NCBI GenBank assembly: GCA_031769625.1
Contig: JAUIMM010000572.1
Location: 7,909,001-7,973,000, forward strand
DNA length: 64,000 nt
From: Taudactylus pleione
Lineage: Eukaryota > Chordata > Amphibia > Anura > Myobatrachidae
Reading direction: 5' to 3'
Made by a program: the position numbers and the translations under genes. Below, one piece after another: positions 11,901 through 22,630 of the stretch (the stretch's first letter is position 1; the number at the start of each line of letters is the position of its first letter). The notes below the pieces were generated by a model. It searched no databases, had not been told where the DNA came from, and saw only the letters and a list, made by a program, of their open reading frames with translations.

Positions 11901-13292
11901 CCCAATGCAGGTTCTCTTGTCAGACTATCCTTAAGGTCAATGAAAGCCTGCTGTTTCCTCAGTGTGTGTGACATGGTCAGGTTTTGAGAAAGAAATAAAG
12001 TCCTGCAATGGTAAAGCCAAAATAGAAAAACCTGGGATCCACATTCTGCAGTATACACACATTACCAAGAAGGTACGGATTTGCTGTTGATTTTGCGGCA
12101 GTGTCATGGGCTGTATAGCCTGGATTTGGTCGGTTGTCAAATGTCGCAGCCCCTAGGTTAGACAGTGTCCCAAGTATTTAACATTAGTCTGACATGGCTG
12201 TAATTTGTCCTTAGCAACCTTGTGTCCTGTCTGTGAGAGATGGAACAACAAAAGTTTAGTATCATTTAAACATGACATAAACGACTCAGAGCACAACAAC
12301 AAATCGTCTACATATTGTATTAGAACAGATCCATTGGCAGGTTGTAAAGATTGTCAACAGTTGTATAAGGCCTGGGAGAAGATACTGGGGCTGTCTATGA
12401 AGCCCTGGGGCAACCGTGTCCATGTGTATTGTACCCACTTGTATATGAAGGCAAATAAATACTGACAGTCAGGATGAATAGGGATAGAGAAGAAGGCAGA
12501 ACAGAGGTCAATAATGGTAAAACGGTTTGCATTTGATGGGATCTGCATGAGAATGACAGCTGGATTCGGCACTACAGGGAATTGGCTCTCAACTACCTTA
12601 CTAACCCTAAGGTCCTGTAATAGCCTATAACCCCTCCCACCACTCTTCTTCACAGGAAAGATGGGACTGTTGGCTACACTAGCTGTACAGACTAAAATCC
12701 CCTGCTGGAGCAATCTCTCAATCATGGGATACACCCCTAGCTCCACCTCTGTTTTTAAAAGGTACTGAGGGATTTTTGGAGCCAGTCTTCCCACCTTTAA
12801 GTTGATCATTACAGGAGCTACATTTGCTATTAATCCAGTGTCCTGTCCATCTTTGGTCCAATGGGAACCCGGTATTTGAGATAACTTCTCCTTTACCTGT
12901 GATGGACTATGCTCTAGGATGGTAGAGTGAAGCATTAACCTTTGTGGAGTGTCCAATATATCCCTTACCTCATGTGCAACTCTCTCTGGGATATCTACAA
13001 ATATACCATCAGGGGTACAATAAATGACACATCCCATTTTACACAATAAATCCCTTCCAAGTAGGTTAGTAGGAGCCACTGCTGCCAGGAGAAAGGAATG
13101 CCTGGTATGCAATGGCCCGATAGTAACCTCTGCAGATTCGGTTAAAGGATAATGCTGCACTTTACCCATTACACCCATTGCTGATATTGTATTGCAGGTC
13201 ACCTGTAAATTGGATGGAGATTTTAACACTGATCTGGTCGCCCCTCTGTCTACAAGAAAAGTATGTTTAGTACCAGCTACATCAACCATCAT
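11901..13292 (-). pseudogene. ERV-A protease and reverse transcriptase
   Basis: The longest open frame, 13292-12354 (312 residues), starts with an aspartic protease. Its catalytic triplet reads D-R-G at 13250-13242 in place of DTG/DSG, followed by ATRSVL. It continues without a stop into the RT fingers and palm: PIFPVKKSGG, LQDLR, the first catalytic Asp in IDLCSAFF, and TWTRLPQGF. The second palm motif, YVDD, is encoded at 12314-12303 in a shifted frame. Thumb-like sequence follows at 12140-11937. The protease change and the frameshift before YVDD are inactivating. Confidence 0.85.
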
Positions 13293-13487
13293 TACAGGTT
13301 CTTCCCTAGTACCCCCAGTTAACCTGACTGGCTGTAGACTACAGGTGTGACCTGACCCCTAGAGCTGACTGTCCTGCTCCAATAAAGCATTTGCTGCCAC
13401 TATGCGAGCAGGCGATTGCTGGAAGTTTCCTGCATTCTGGGGATGTTTTGGAGTTCCCTGGTTAGGTGGTCCCAGTTTCCTTGCTTT

Positions 13488-15233
13488 ACAGTCCCTAATT
13501 AGGTGTCCCTTCTAGTTGCAGTTATAACACCTTCATGATGGGTTTGGTTTGAAAGGTTGTTGTTGTGTGCGTTGGGGAGTGTGGAAAGATAATTGCTGAG
13601 GATGTGGATATGGGGGTTGCGGCTGTGTGTGGAATGTGTTCTGAGGCAAGGTATGTTGATATGTGTTTTGTTGTTGAGTGTGATATGTGTGGTATGGCTG
13701 TGTAATTTGTGACTGCGCAGGATGATATGTATTGAGAACTTGTAGTTGCGCACGTGAGTAGGTGTCTGGTGGCTGTGGATGCATTGTTTCAAGAGCTTGA
13801 ATGCTAACAGCCATTAGCTTCTCACTCTGTGTTTCACACTTCCTGAGGATGTTTTTGTCATGTTCAATAGCAGTTTCCCTAAGGGTGTCTACCGTAATTC
13901 CCCTCCACCCAGCATGTGAGGTCTGAACCCGAGTCTTTAGGTTATCTTTAAGACCATCCATAATTACCATGATGACCATTTCCCTGTGGTCCGTGCTATC
14001 TTTTATGTCCTCTATCCCAGTGTACTGGGTAATAGTCTGCAGCGCTCTGGTGAAATAATCTTCTGCAGACTCACTCTCCTTCTGCTTAATTGTAAAAATT
14101 TTATTCCAGTTAACTACCACTGGAAAATATACGGCCAATTGGGTGATTATGCATGTTATGTTTTTCTTGATTACTTTCGTCAGTTAAGGGACTATCTCCA
14201 TCCAATACACAAGCCATGATAAACTTTTTCACTTCAGTATTGTGTGGAAGACATGCCCGTAATACCACTTGCTTATCTTTGTTGGTTGGCTCATGAGCAT
14301 TACCTAAATCTTTTATAAATCTCTGACTCTTTTCTAGGGTCAGGGAAATCTGTCATTATGGACTGTAGCTCCGCTCTCATCCATGGACAATGCATTGCTA
14401 CCTCCCTTGTAGGCACCAAACCACCTGCGTCCGGATTCCTATTTGGGAACTGTTATTGTCTGTACTGGATGCATGCTTACCACATCGTTACCTTTGGCCT
14501 TGGTACTTGGGAGGGTTCAGCCTATTACTGCAACATATAATAGTATTTCCACCTGCTTCCGCTATGGCTTCTGCGGGTGGTAGCACTTCTGCTACTACCA
14601 TTGGTGAGGCCACTTCCTGTACCTGCTGTGGAGGAACATTTAACATTTGAACTGCATGAGAAATGGCTGACATTACAACAGGTTCATCATCTGCTTCATA
14701 AACATTTTCCTTATAATTACTCAGGAGAGGGTACAAGTTACTTGTTACATTTTTATCATTTTGGTATGGGCTGTATCTTTAACTTCCACTGCGTAGGGCG
14801 TTGGAAGTGCACCTGTGCTACTAACTGTACTTTCAGCAATGCTACCTTGCCGTGTGTATGCGCTCTCTTGTGGCATGCACACGATGCTATTTAGCATTGC
14901 GTGCGCGCTCCCTTGTGTTGTGAGTGCAACGCTATTTAGCGTTGCATGCACACCGCTAAGCCACATGTTCCCCTCATGCTGCCACAGCTTCAAGCAATCA
15001 TTATATTTTACTCTTTTCTTCAGAGATTTCACCACACAGATGTTATCTCTAACATTATTCAATATTGCCACATCAAAACTGCCAATCTTCGGAAAATGTT
15101 TCACACACTTCCTCGTCATCTTAACCCATACATCACAATGCGTAGTTGCATATGCTCCGTACTTTGTACGTATTATATGCCATGCCGAACCTGTCGGTCC
15201 TTCCAAAAGTAGCGCATCATCTAACAGTTCCAC
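13488..15233 (-). pseudogene. ERV-A gag
   Basis: Gag forms the virion core. The matrix-like part is 15233-14745, a linker follows, and capsid-like sequence is at 14138-13533. The capsid part includes QKESESAEDYFTRALQTITQY, which fits the major homology region. A Gln/Pro/Thr/His-rich tail precedes a CCHC zinc knuckle at 13529-13488 (C-Y-N-C-x4-H-x4-C). Two in-frame stops hit the nucleocapsid: TGA at 13532-13530 and TAG at 13514-13512, the latter inside the knuckle. The segment 14150-14490 lost its frame. A repeated stem-loop lies within the matrix coding part (see findings). Confidence 0.8.
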
Positions 15234-16338
15234 TGTTTGTTTTCACCCATCTTGGACCAAAATTCTGACATTTTCAAATAGAGATTTAGACTGGTAGATG
15301 AATTCAGAGGCTGTCTCCACTCACCTTCACCCGCTGTGTACAACCAACTTGCTAATCATTACAGTCAACCTACACAACAAGCAGCAGAATGCCGCCTATA
15401 CAATATCCTGCCTACCATTTAGGGTACACACAGTACCCCTAATCAATGGGAACACACAGTACCCCTAACCAAATCCCTTTTTGAGCACTTTCCACTGCTA
15501 GAATTTAAGAGGTCCAATAACCCTTACCCTTTTCAGTGATTTCCTCCACCACAACTCAGTTCACAACCACGGTCTGCCCCAACCGTGCGGTTCAATCGCA
15601 ATGCCTAAAGAACCTAACTGATCAATGGATTTTGCGATCACACTGAGAGCCTATTTTTAACTCTAGGGAACACACAGTACCCCTAGTAATATAGTAATAG
15701 GGAATACACGGTACCCCTGTTCTGCAATACACCTGCTATGTGTACCCTAGGAAACACACAGTAACCTAGCTCTAGGGAACACACAATACCCCTAGCAATA
15801 GGGAAAAGACAGTACCCCTATTCTCATCACAAATATACGTCTATCATGCACCTTTTCTACTCAGAAAATAAATTAAACTTTTTCTCAGATATGGCAGTAT
15901 GATTAAGAGACTCAAAACAATGTAATCATGCTATCAATACAACAATGCAATCTTAAACAATTTGTTTGAACACATGGCAGCAATACCGGAAACAAACACA
16001 TATATGCTATTGTGCGCCTAGTCGCATACACAATAATGCGACTGATACACAAAAGCGCAGAAATAAAAAAATTATGCTATTATGTGACTAGTCGCATACA
16101 CAATAATGCAACTAACACACAAATCACGGACAGACAATAAAAGAAACAAACCTTTCTCTCTTATCCCCAAGTTCCTAAACAGCGCCCCTTAAGATCACAC
16201 AATAAAGGACATCGATTCCACAACACTGAATGGAAGCAGGGTTTTGAACACAATGCGTTCTTGCCTGCTTATGGCCTTCCACCCTTTGGTGCAGAATCGA
16301 GATCCATTCGCTATCGTGCGAATCATGGTGGCATGATA
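15234..16338 (-). repeat. ERV-A leader with short degenerate repeats
   Basis: This is the untranslated leader between 5' LTR and gag. At 15420-15830 a GGGAACACACAGTACCCCTA-type unit recurs about seven times with variable spacing. At about 16003-16045 and 16072-16115 a second repeat, TATGCTATT...CTAGTCGCATACACAATAATGC, occurs twice. No ORF. Such repeats are unusual for a packaging leader and are absent from the LTRs. Confidence 0.7.
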
Positions 16339-16359
16339 TCAACTGCAAGCCCCCAACTA
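16339..16359 (-). promoter_or_regulatory. Candidate ERV-A primer-binding site (tRNA-Pro-like)
   Basis: Directly downstream of the 5' LTR on the minus strand, after a 3-4 base spacer, the sequence reads TGGGGGCTTGCAGTTG. The first eight bases fit the start of the primer-binding site used by tRNA-Pro-primed retroviruses; the rest does not, so this is a decayed site or another primer. Confidence 0.45.
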
Positions 16360-17388
16360 TGAATATCCTTAAATTGCTAGAGAGAAATAATCATTGTACA
16401 GACAATAATTGTGGTTCCAAAGCACAAAAATTTGTTTTGCATTTAAAAAGAAAGGTACACACTTTGATCTAGCATAATTAGCGCAAAGGCAATTAAATAT
16501 AGAAAATAAGATACAGCCCAATACATACACGTGCACGCTGGTCCCAGCATCCAGTCATCAGTCCAGAAGTCTGTGGTCATCCAAGAAGAATGGCTGTATG
16601 TTGGGATCAGCAAGCAGGCTATATACTTTACAGATCACAGATAACAACAATGTAGACAGACAAACATAATTCCATTGCTTCTTGCTCTTGGTCTTTGTAG
16701 TACGCTGTAGTTCATAGGACAGTTCATATGTTGTCACTAGTGGTATGTCCCAGTTCCTCAAATGTTGCTTTGTGTGGTTTTCCCACTGAAGAACTGGTTT
16801 AAACTAGTAAAAAACACTTCATACAGCTTTACATTCTAACCACTAATTTCATGTAGTTCATATCTTGCGAACGCATGATGCAATTTTTTTGCAGGTTGAA
16901 CAGGAAATTTGCAAATAAACAGTGATTTAGAATGGTACCAAACATGATATGTCTACTAGCTTATGTACCTTAAATATCTTATACATTACATTTAACAAAA
17001 TAAGTATTCACTAGTAAAACCTCTAATATTAAGCTTTTAATGTGGAGGAACCTTTTTTATAAGTTTTGGTATGTGTAAGTGTGAGAATATTGTGTAAAGT
17101 CGCTAATATGCATGGTGCGTTTATGTGTAGAGTGCTTTGATAAACATTGCAACTGTGCGCTGTGCGTCTTATATATTTTATGTTTTATTTAATGTGTGCA
17201 TGGGGTATGGTAGGACTTTCAACATTATGCAGTAGCAATGCAGACGCACGATGCTAATAATCTAATAAAGCATCGTCCTCAATGGTTTCGTGCTGATGAT
17301 GCAAGATGGCATCGTCAGGGGCATCACAAGATGGCGTCGCCTGATATTAACTTAAGATCTGGTCTCAGCCAATCATCCGGCTTCGACA
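16360..17388 (-). repeat. ERV-A 5' LTR
   Basis: Direct repeat of 7421-8445, from TGAATATCC to GGCTTCGACA. It has the same paired AAGATGGC motifs (17303, 17328), the same inverted CCAAT box and the same ATTTTATGTTTTATTTAA segment (minus-strand AATAAA). Visible differences from the other LTR run at a few percent, which means this insertion is old but not ancient. Confidence 0.9.
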
Positions 17389-18495
17389 CATGTTATGTGA
17401 TATAGATAATAGTAGAATGTATTTGTATGCTCCTTTAGCTTCTATTTCATTTATGTATGGCATTGTTTGGGACTCTGTAACAAATCTCTAGCATTTGATA
17501 AATGTGTTTCTTCTTGGTCGAGGAGATTCTATCACACAGCACTCAGTTTTTTTATATTCTCCTGAAGAGGGTGTGGTCAGGCATACGCTGCATCTGGGTG
17601 CCTTGGGTACCAGCTCTACAGTGTGCAGACAGGCATGTCATCACCCGCGGACACTGGCACACCACACTTGGGAAGCCAGGCTCAAAACAGTTGCGGTTAG
17701 ATATTTAAGGTAAGATCATTTTAATATGTTCATGTTACCTTTATAAAAGAGCGGTGTGCACTCTGAAAAGTTTTAATGACATGCTATAAAATCATTTAAA
17801 ACTCAGAGTGCCAACCAGCATTCCTGCGCTGTTACTTAGCTTGTTCTTAATGCCGGTCTGTCCCCTTCTCCAGTAGAATACAGATCAGTACCTGCTAAAA
17901 ATAATAAATACTCACTCTCCGCTTGGTTCTGGTACTCTTTGTTCCCTGTAGGCATTCACCGTCTTCTTAAAATAAAAAATGACAAGCGCGGACCCAGTGC
18001 ACACAGTGCCATCGTCTAAGGATGGTACTCCCCCAATGCCAGTTCAACCACTGCATTTCCCATAGAAATGTATTGGCTGAATGTTCATTTGCTGAGAGGC
18101 AGAGGCTTGTGGCTGGAGCATCATTACATATTGCACTGTCACTCTCATTATTTTGTGGCACTCTCAACAGGTACAGCGTCAGTTACAGTGCATCTGCTCT
18201 ACCGTAGGCATCATATCCACCACTGAACTCATGCTCGTTTTTTTTTTACTCTATACAGATGTGTGTAGGGGTGGGGTTCTGCTCACACACTACTAAATGC
18301 CTGAGGTATATAGTGTACAGCAGCTATTCCCTTCACTATCCACTGGAGAACTATCTTCCTATGGGACTACACCCACAGTGCTTAAACACTATCTACACAT
18401 GTCACCTATAATTGGATATAACACTGCTTATACTGCCAAGTTATACAAGATCAACTGTTAACCTTGTTGCAGCATGTACACTACCAAGATATATA
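17389..18495. other. Gene-free stretch
   Basis: No domain-like ORF or recognisable repeat boundary. It contains AT/GC-mixed unique-looking sequence and a T-run at 18239-18249. Confidence 0.5.
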
Positions 18496-19496
18496 CGAGG
18501 TCTGTCTAAAACGTTCGGTGAATGGTCTGCTATATCTGTATGCAACGCTTGCAACAAGGTCGCTCATGCATGGACATGTCTGGTTAAACAATAAAGGGAA
18601 AAGGGAGAAGGAACTTCTGTACAAGATAAATGTAAATTTATATTTCCATCAAGACGATCCCCATTTCTATGTAATGTGCTAATGCATTTCTTAAAGTGGG
18701 GGTGCTGCCAAAAGACAATGATTAAGCATGTAAAGAAAAAAGAAGAAAGAAATGTCTTTTTTGTTGGCGCACTGTAAGTTAATATTTAAAAATAACCTTT
18801 ATTTATTTAATATTAAAAATTTATATCAAAGCCTCTCTAACTATTGAAGCAACCTTGTCGAGTGAAATATAAAACAAAACAAACACAATAATTTATTCAA
18901 AAATAGAAACAAATAAAATACGCTGACTCACTATGTGCTGCTGTTCTATGAATCAGTATTATAGGTACAGTATACGTAACTGTTCTTTATTGAATACATG
19001 TGATGTGTTCAAATTAACTTCACCTCTTAGAAATTGCCGTATCAATATATCATTATAATTTTTAACACATTTATTAACTCAAGAGGGTTTAGTTATGTTT
19101 ATTGTGGCTATAGGCTATATTGGATCTTCATAATGTGGATGAGTGTTATATATGTGTATCACTCCAAGATATTATGTAGTAGTTAATTGATTCAAGGTGT
19201 TAGGAAGAGAAAGGTTTTGTAATCCTTCCAGCTGCAATTTTTCCTTTGTTACATGAGTCATGAAATTGAAACATTTGTTTCAATGATGTATCAGAATTAT
19301 TTGTTCCAAAAGACGTCAATACTTAGCAACAGTATCTCTTTGACTGTCCTGATCACAGTCTCTATTATGCACAAAACAGGTAATAATCTGGGAAATTGTA
19401 AACTGGTTGGATAAATATATAAGTATTCCTTTAATCATGCGGTCCTAATCATACAGATATATCAGACCCTTCACCGAACTTTTTAGATAGACCTCG
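18496..19496. mobile_element. Mariner-like element, about 1.0 kb, TA target duplication
   Basis: The left end CGAGGTCTGTCTAAAACG and the right end, read in reverse, CGAGGTCTATCTAAAAAG form inverted repeats that extend about 45 bp through TTCGGTGAA and GGTCTG to TATATCTGTATG. TA flanks both ends (18494-18495 and 19497-19498). The 1-kb length and CGAGGT-type terminus suit mariner (Tc1/mariner superfamily). No transposase domain survives in any frame, so it is a decayed copy or an internally replaced derivative. Confidence 0.8.
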
Positions 19497-19498
19497 TA

Positions 19499-20190
19499 TT
19501 AATATGAATGAACTATATTGCAGTGTTTAGAAATTGATGATCTGTTTTGTTCTTTCCACATTATTGTTAATTCAATCTAATATTTAGACATATATTGCAG
19601 TGTTCTTAAACTGCCTCTTCATATTGCTCTCTCTACATAATTACTGATAATTTTTGATTCAATCTAATATTCTTGGATATTTTGCCATGTGTCTAAACTG
19701 ACTGATTGTGTTGCTTTCTCTACATATTTGTTGATACAACCTAATATTCTCAGATTTACTGTTTTATATTTAGTAGCTGGGTGGCAACAAATAGGACACA
19801 TTTGAGTCCCATGTCTAATTTTTATGACATTCAAATTTTTGGTATAATAAAGGCTATATTGCCAGTAAATATCTCCTAAATGTCACTTCTGGATATGGGA
19901 TACCCTCAGATTCTCTGACATTACAAATGAATAGTGTTTCTTTATTTTCAGTTTTTGTCATATTTTATTTCTTTATTACTTTAATTTATCATAATATATG
20001 TGGGCACGTTGTTGTTTGATCTATCGTGTACTGTCCCAATTGGACTCACACAGCATTTTACATTGTGTATTTTTAATAATTACCAATAAACAATAAAGCT
20101 TTATGTTTATATGTATTACAGCAGGTTTGAGTCCCCTAAAAATGAGAGATCTTTCTTGTTTGTTTTCAAATGCAGCAAAGATTTGAATGG
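19499..20190. other. Gene-free AT-rich stretch
   Basis: No ORF or terminal repeat recognised. Short phrases (ATTCAATCTAATATT) recur three times around 19570-19750, indicating a weak degenerate tandem structure. Confidence 0.5.
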
Positions 20191-20194
20191 AGTA

Positions 20195-20836
20195 TGGACA
20201 CATCTGCACCTCCCACAGTAACAATATAGCTGTAAATAGTCCTTGTATGTGTTGTGCATGTGCTATTGGGTGAGCCTGCTGCCGTCAATAAGTATCTGAG
20301 GTGCCACAGAGCCACAAAGTCATGGGCCGCCCCAAAGGCATACCTGTAATGATTGTAGATGTTTACAGATTTCCCTTCCACAGACTTGCAGGCTCTTTCA
20401 AATGCTATTAGTTCTGTGTCATATGCCAAATGTGGTAATTCTTATGGTATGGTCTGTATGGTGCCCCATCATCTACTACAGCATATCCAGTGCACAAGCC
20501 TCCTGTGTCTGTCTGTCTATGAGAGCTTTCATCAGTGTAAAAGATTAAGGGGTCTATTTACTAAGCAGTGTTAGGAGACAGAGTGAAAAGTGATAAGAAA
20601 GTGATAAGGTGCCAACCAATCAGCTCCCAACTTTCATTTTTGAAACACAGCCTGTGAGATGACAGTTGGGAGCTGATTGGCTGGCACCTTATCACTTTCT
20701 TTTCACTTTTCACTCTGTCTCCTAACACTGCTTAGTAAATAGACCCCTAAGTCTATGTCAACTAAAGGGATGTTGCTGATGTCAGGCCTTGCCATGACAG
20801 TCTCCATTCCATCATGCATACTGTATTTACACAAAC
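20195..20836 (-). pseudogene. ERV-B fragment, RNase H side (interrupted)
   Basis: This aligns by eye with ERV-A 11060-11420. Shared features are GTGTG/TGTGC...GCCTGCTGCCGTCA, CCCCAAAGGC, GTGATTTGCC-like text and GTCAGGCCTTGC. It carries no intact frame. A MITE splits it at 20549-20747. It ends at the target duplication of the Penelope composite and resumes at 30893, so it is one retroviral fragment pushed apart by a 10-kb insertion. Confidence 0.8.
20549..20747. mobile_element. 199-bp Harbinger-type MITE
   Basis: The whole element folds back on itself. GGGGTCTATTTACTAAGCAG at the left and its near-perfect complement at the right continue as an inverted repeat for about 85 bp around a short centre. 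TAA occurs on both sides (20546-20548 and 20748-20750), fitting the 3-bp TWA target of PIF/Harbinger transposases. It sits inside ERV-B, so it inserted after that retrovirus. A diverged relative lies at 60160-60462. Confidence 0.9.
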
Positions 20837-20851
20837 ATCAATATAATTTTG
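20837..20851. repeat. Left 15-bp target-site duplication of the Penelope composite
   Basis: ATCAATATAATTTTG is repeated exactly at 30893-30907. The sequences outside both copies join into continuous ERV-B homology. Confidence 0.95.
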
Positions 20852-21561
20852 TAAACAAATGGGGGTTTACAGCGCTCTTAGTCTTATCTGTGAATTGTCC
20901 CTAGCTGCGCCACTAGTAGAGGTATCCCGTCCTCTCTGAGCAATAATAAACAAATATTAGTGGTGCGCTTTGGAACAATGCAAATGTGGCTGATTGAAGG
21001 TTACACTGTGCTGGTAATTAGAATGCACAGTGTCCCGTAGTAAAATTCTAAAGTCCCAACTCTCAAACTGTAAAACTCTCAGACTGTAGGCAGGGTGTTC
21101 TTAAAACCGTAGAAAATGACTTGCTGGATGATATACGTTGTCTTTTCCCTGACCGGGTTAAAGTACGTCTGAAAATACTACTGTCTCTCTTTAAGAATTG
21201 TCCTTAAATTGTCCCAGTGATTAACAAAGTGTAGTATCTGTAGGATGGGCGTTCTTACAGCAAGGTTTCAGGTACTGGAAGTGCCTTTATCTCCTCTCCA
21301 CCTCAAATTAATAATAGCACAGTATCAGGGACTAGGTACGCTATAATGCAGGTAGGTAAGGTTGGATTGTACTTACCCCATATGTTGTGTTGCTCCTGCT
21401 GGTTCTCCTTGTCCCGGTGCTTGTGTGATGCTTATGAGGGGATGTTCTGGGTAGGAATGGCTGCTGCACATGGAATCATACTGTGAACAACTACAGACTC
21501 TGGTCTGATTAAACTGCTTTATTGCAAGTAAGATAGATACTCAGAGGAGTCCTACCATCTA
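20852..21561 (-). repeat. Copy 1 3' terminal segment (pseudo-LTR equivalent)
   Basis: Reverse complement of 25016-25725, with only scattered differences. It ends about 110 bp further out than the 3' end of copy 2, both stopping at a TTTGTTTA. Confidence 0.9.
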
Positions 21562-21689
21562 TAAAACTTCCCATACATAGGGAACATATGCTATACACAT
21601 ATCAGTGTTAATGACTATTTAGAATAAAGTCTCTCATAAAAGTCTCTCATAAAAGTCTCTCATAAAAGTTCTGTCAATGGGGGGCGTGG

Positions 21690-21730
21690 CCCAATGCGTT
21701 TCATCCAGTTTTCACGGACTTTTTCAAGGG
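21690..21730 (-). ncRNA. Hammerhead-ribozyme-like motif, copy 1
   Basis: On the minus strand: CTTGAAAAA, then GTCC...GGAT able to pair as a short stem II, then GAAACGCATTGGG. A hammerhead core needs CUGANGA, a stem II and GAAA; the first box is degenerate here. Penelope-like elements are known to carry hammerheads near their repeats, which makes this more than a chance resemblance, but activity is unlikely. Confidence 0.4.
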
Positions 21731-22630
21731 TGCCCACCCCTCTTCCCAGTGTCCTTATATAGGTCTGCATCCATCAGTGTCCAGGGCCTCTGCGTGCACT
21801 GGGCGCACTTCCGGGTCGCGCGCGCAAGCGCGTCATAGCCTGATAGCGCTGGTCTGATTTCTAGCACTAGAGTGTGCATAGGAGTCCCCATTAAACTATC
21901 ACGCATGCGCGGTCTCCGGCGGCCATTTTGTTGTTGTCTCTGCTATGTGTAACATTGTGCATCTTGTTAATGATGTTACACTGGCACTAGAGTTAGTAGG
22001 TTAATCCAAACGACTCCAGCGGCCATTTTGCCTGTGGTTACTACCATTAATATAGCTGGATACCCAGAGGGTGATCTTATTTCTAGCAATACATATTATG
22101 CTCATATAGTAATCATCTTCCTGATGTATTGGTCTTATATAAAATTATTCCTGATGTGTATGCAGTAGTTATCATATTGGTTGATTACACTGCAATTATT
22201 ATAGTGTTGTTTTCATCCTCTTTATTTCCTAATGGTGATACTCATGATTAATGGGTAATGTCCTAATGAACCTGTCCCCTTATGTTCTAAAAAGGAGTTG
22301 GACATATAAATTCATATTGTACTTATATGTAAATTAATAATAATTATTTCTAATTAATTTGTCATAGGTTACCTGGTTTCTATTGTATAAGTCTAAATAT
22401 ATCCTCCACAACTAAATTGGTTATATGGTGTGGTTGATATAGTACAATGCAGGACTCTGGAGACATATGGAGGATTTGATCACAATATTGTAAGATGTGC
22501 GTTTAGTTAATGGGATGAGTGCAGAGACGTAGCTAGAACTGAATGCTAGGTATAAATTGTATATGTATCCACAGTCTATATTATTCTAATGATCTTCTGC
22601 CTACTGACCACTATGGATTACTGACTCTGA

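Larger units (their letters stand above)
7421..17388 (-). mobile_element. ERV-A: LTR-bounded endogenous retrovirus, minus strand, all genes broken
   Basis: Two direct repeats of about 1.03 kb bound a 7.9-kb interior. On the minus strand the interior reads gag, protease, reverse transcriptase, RNase H, integrase and a truncated env in standard order. The protease-RT junction, the GPY motif of the integrase tail and an env cysteine pattern resemble gamma/epsilon-type (class I) retroviruses rather than spuma- or betaretroviruses. Stops and frameshifts occur in every gene. Element ends follow TG...CA. A clean 4-6 bp target duplication is not obvious (left flank ATGCA, right flank CATGT). A related fragment, ERV-B, lies at 20.2-32.7 kb in the same orientation. 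Confidence 0.9.
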
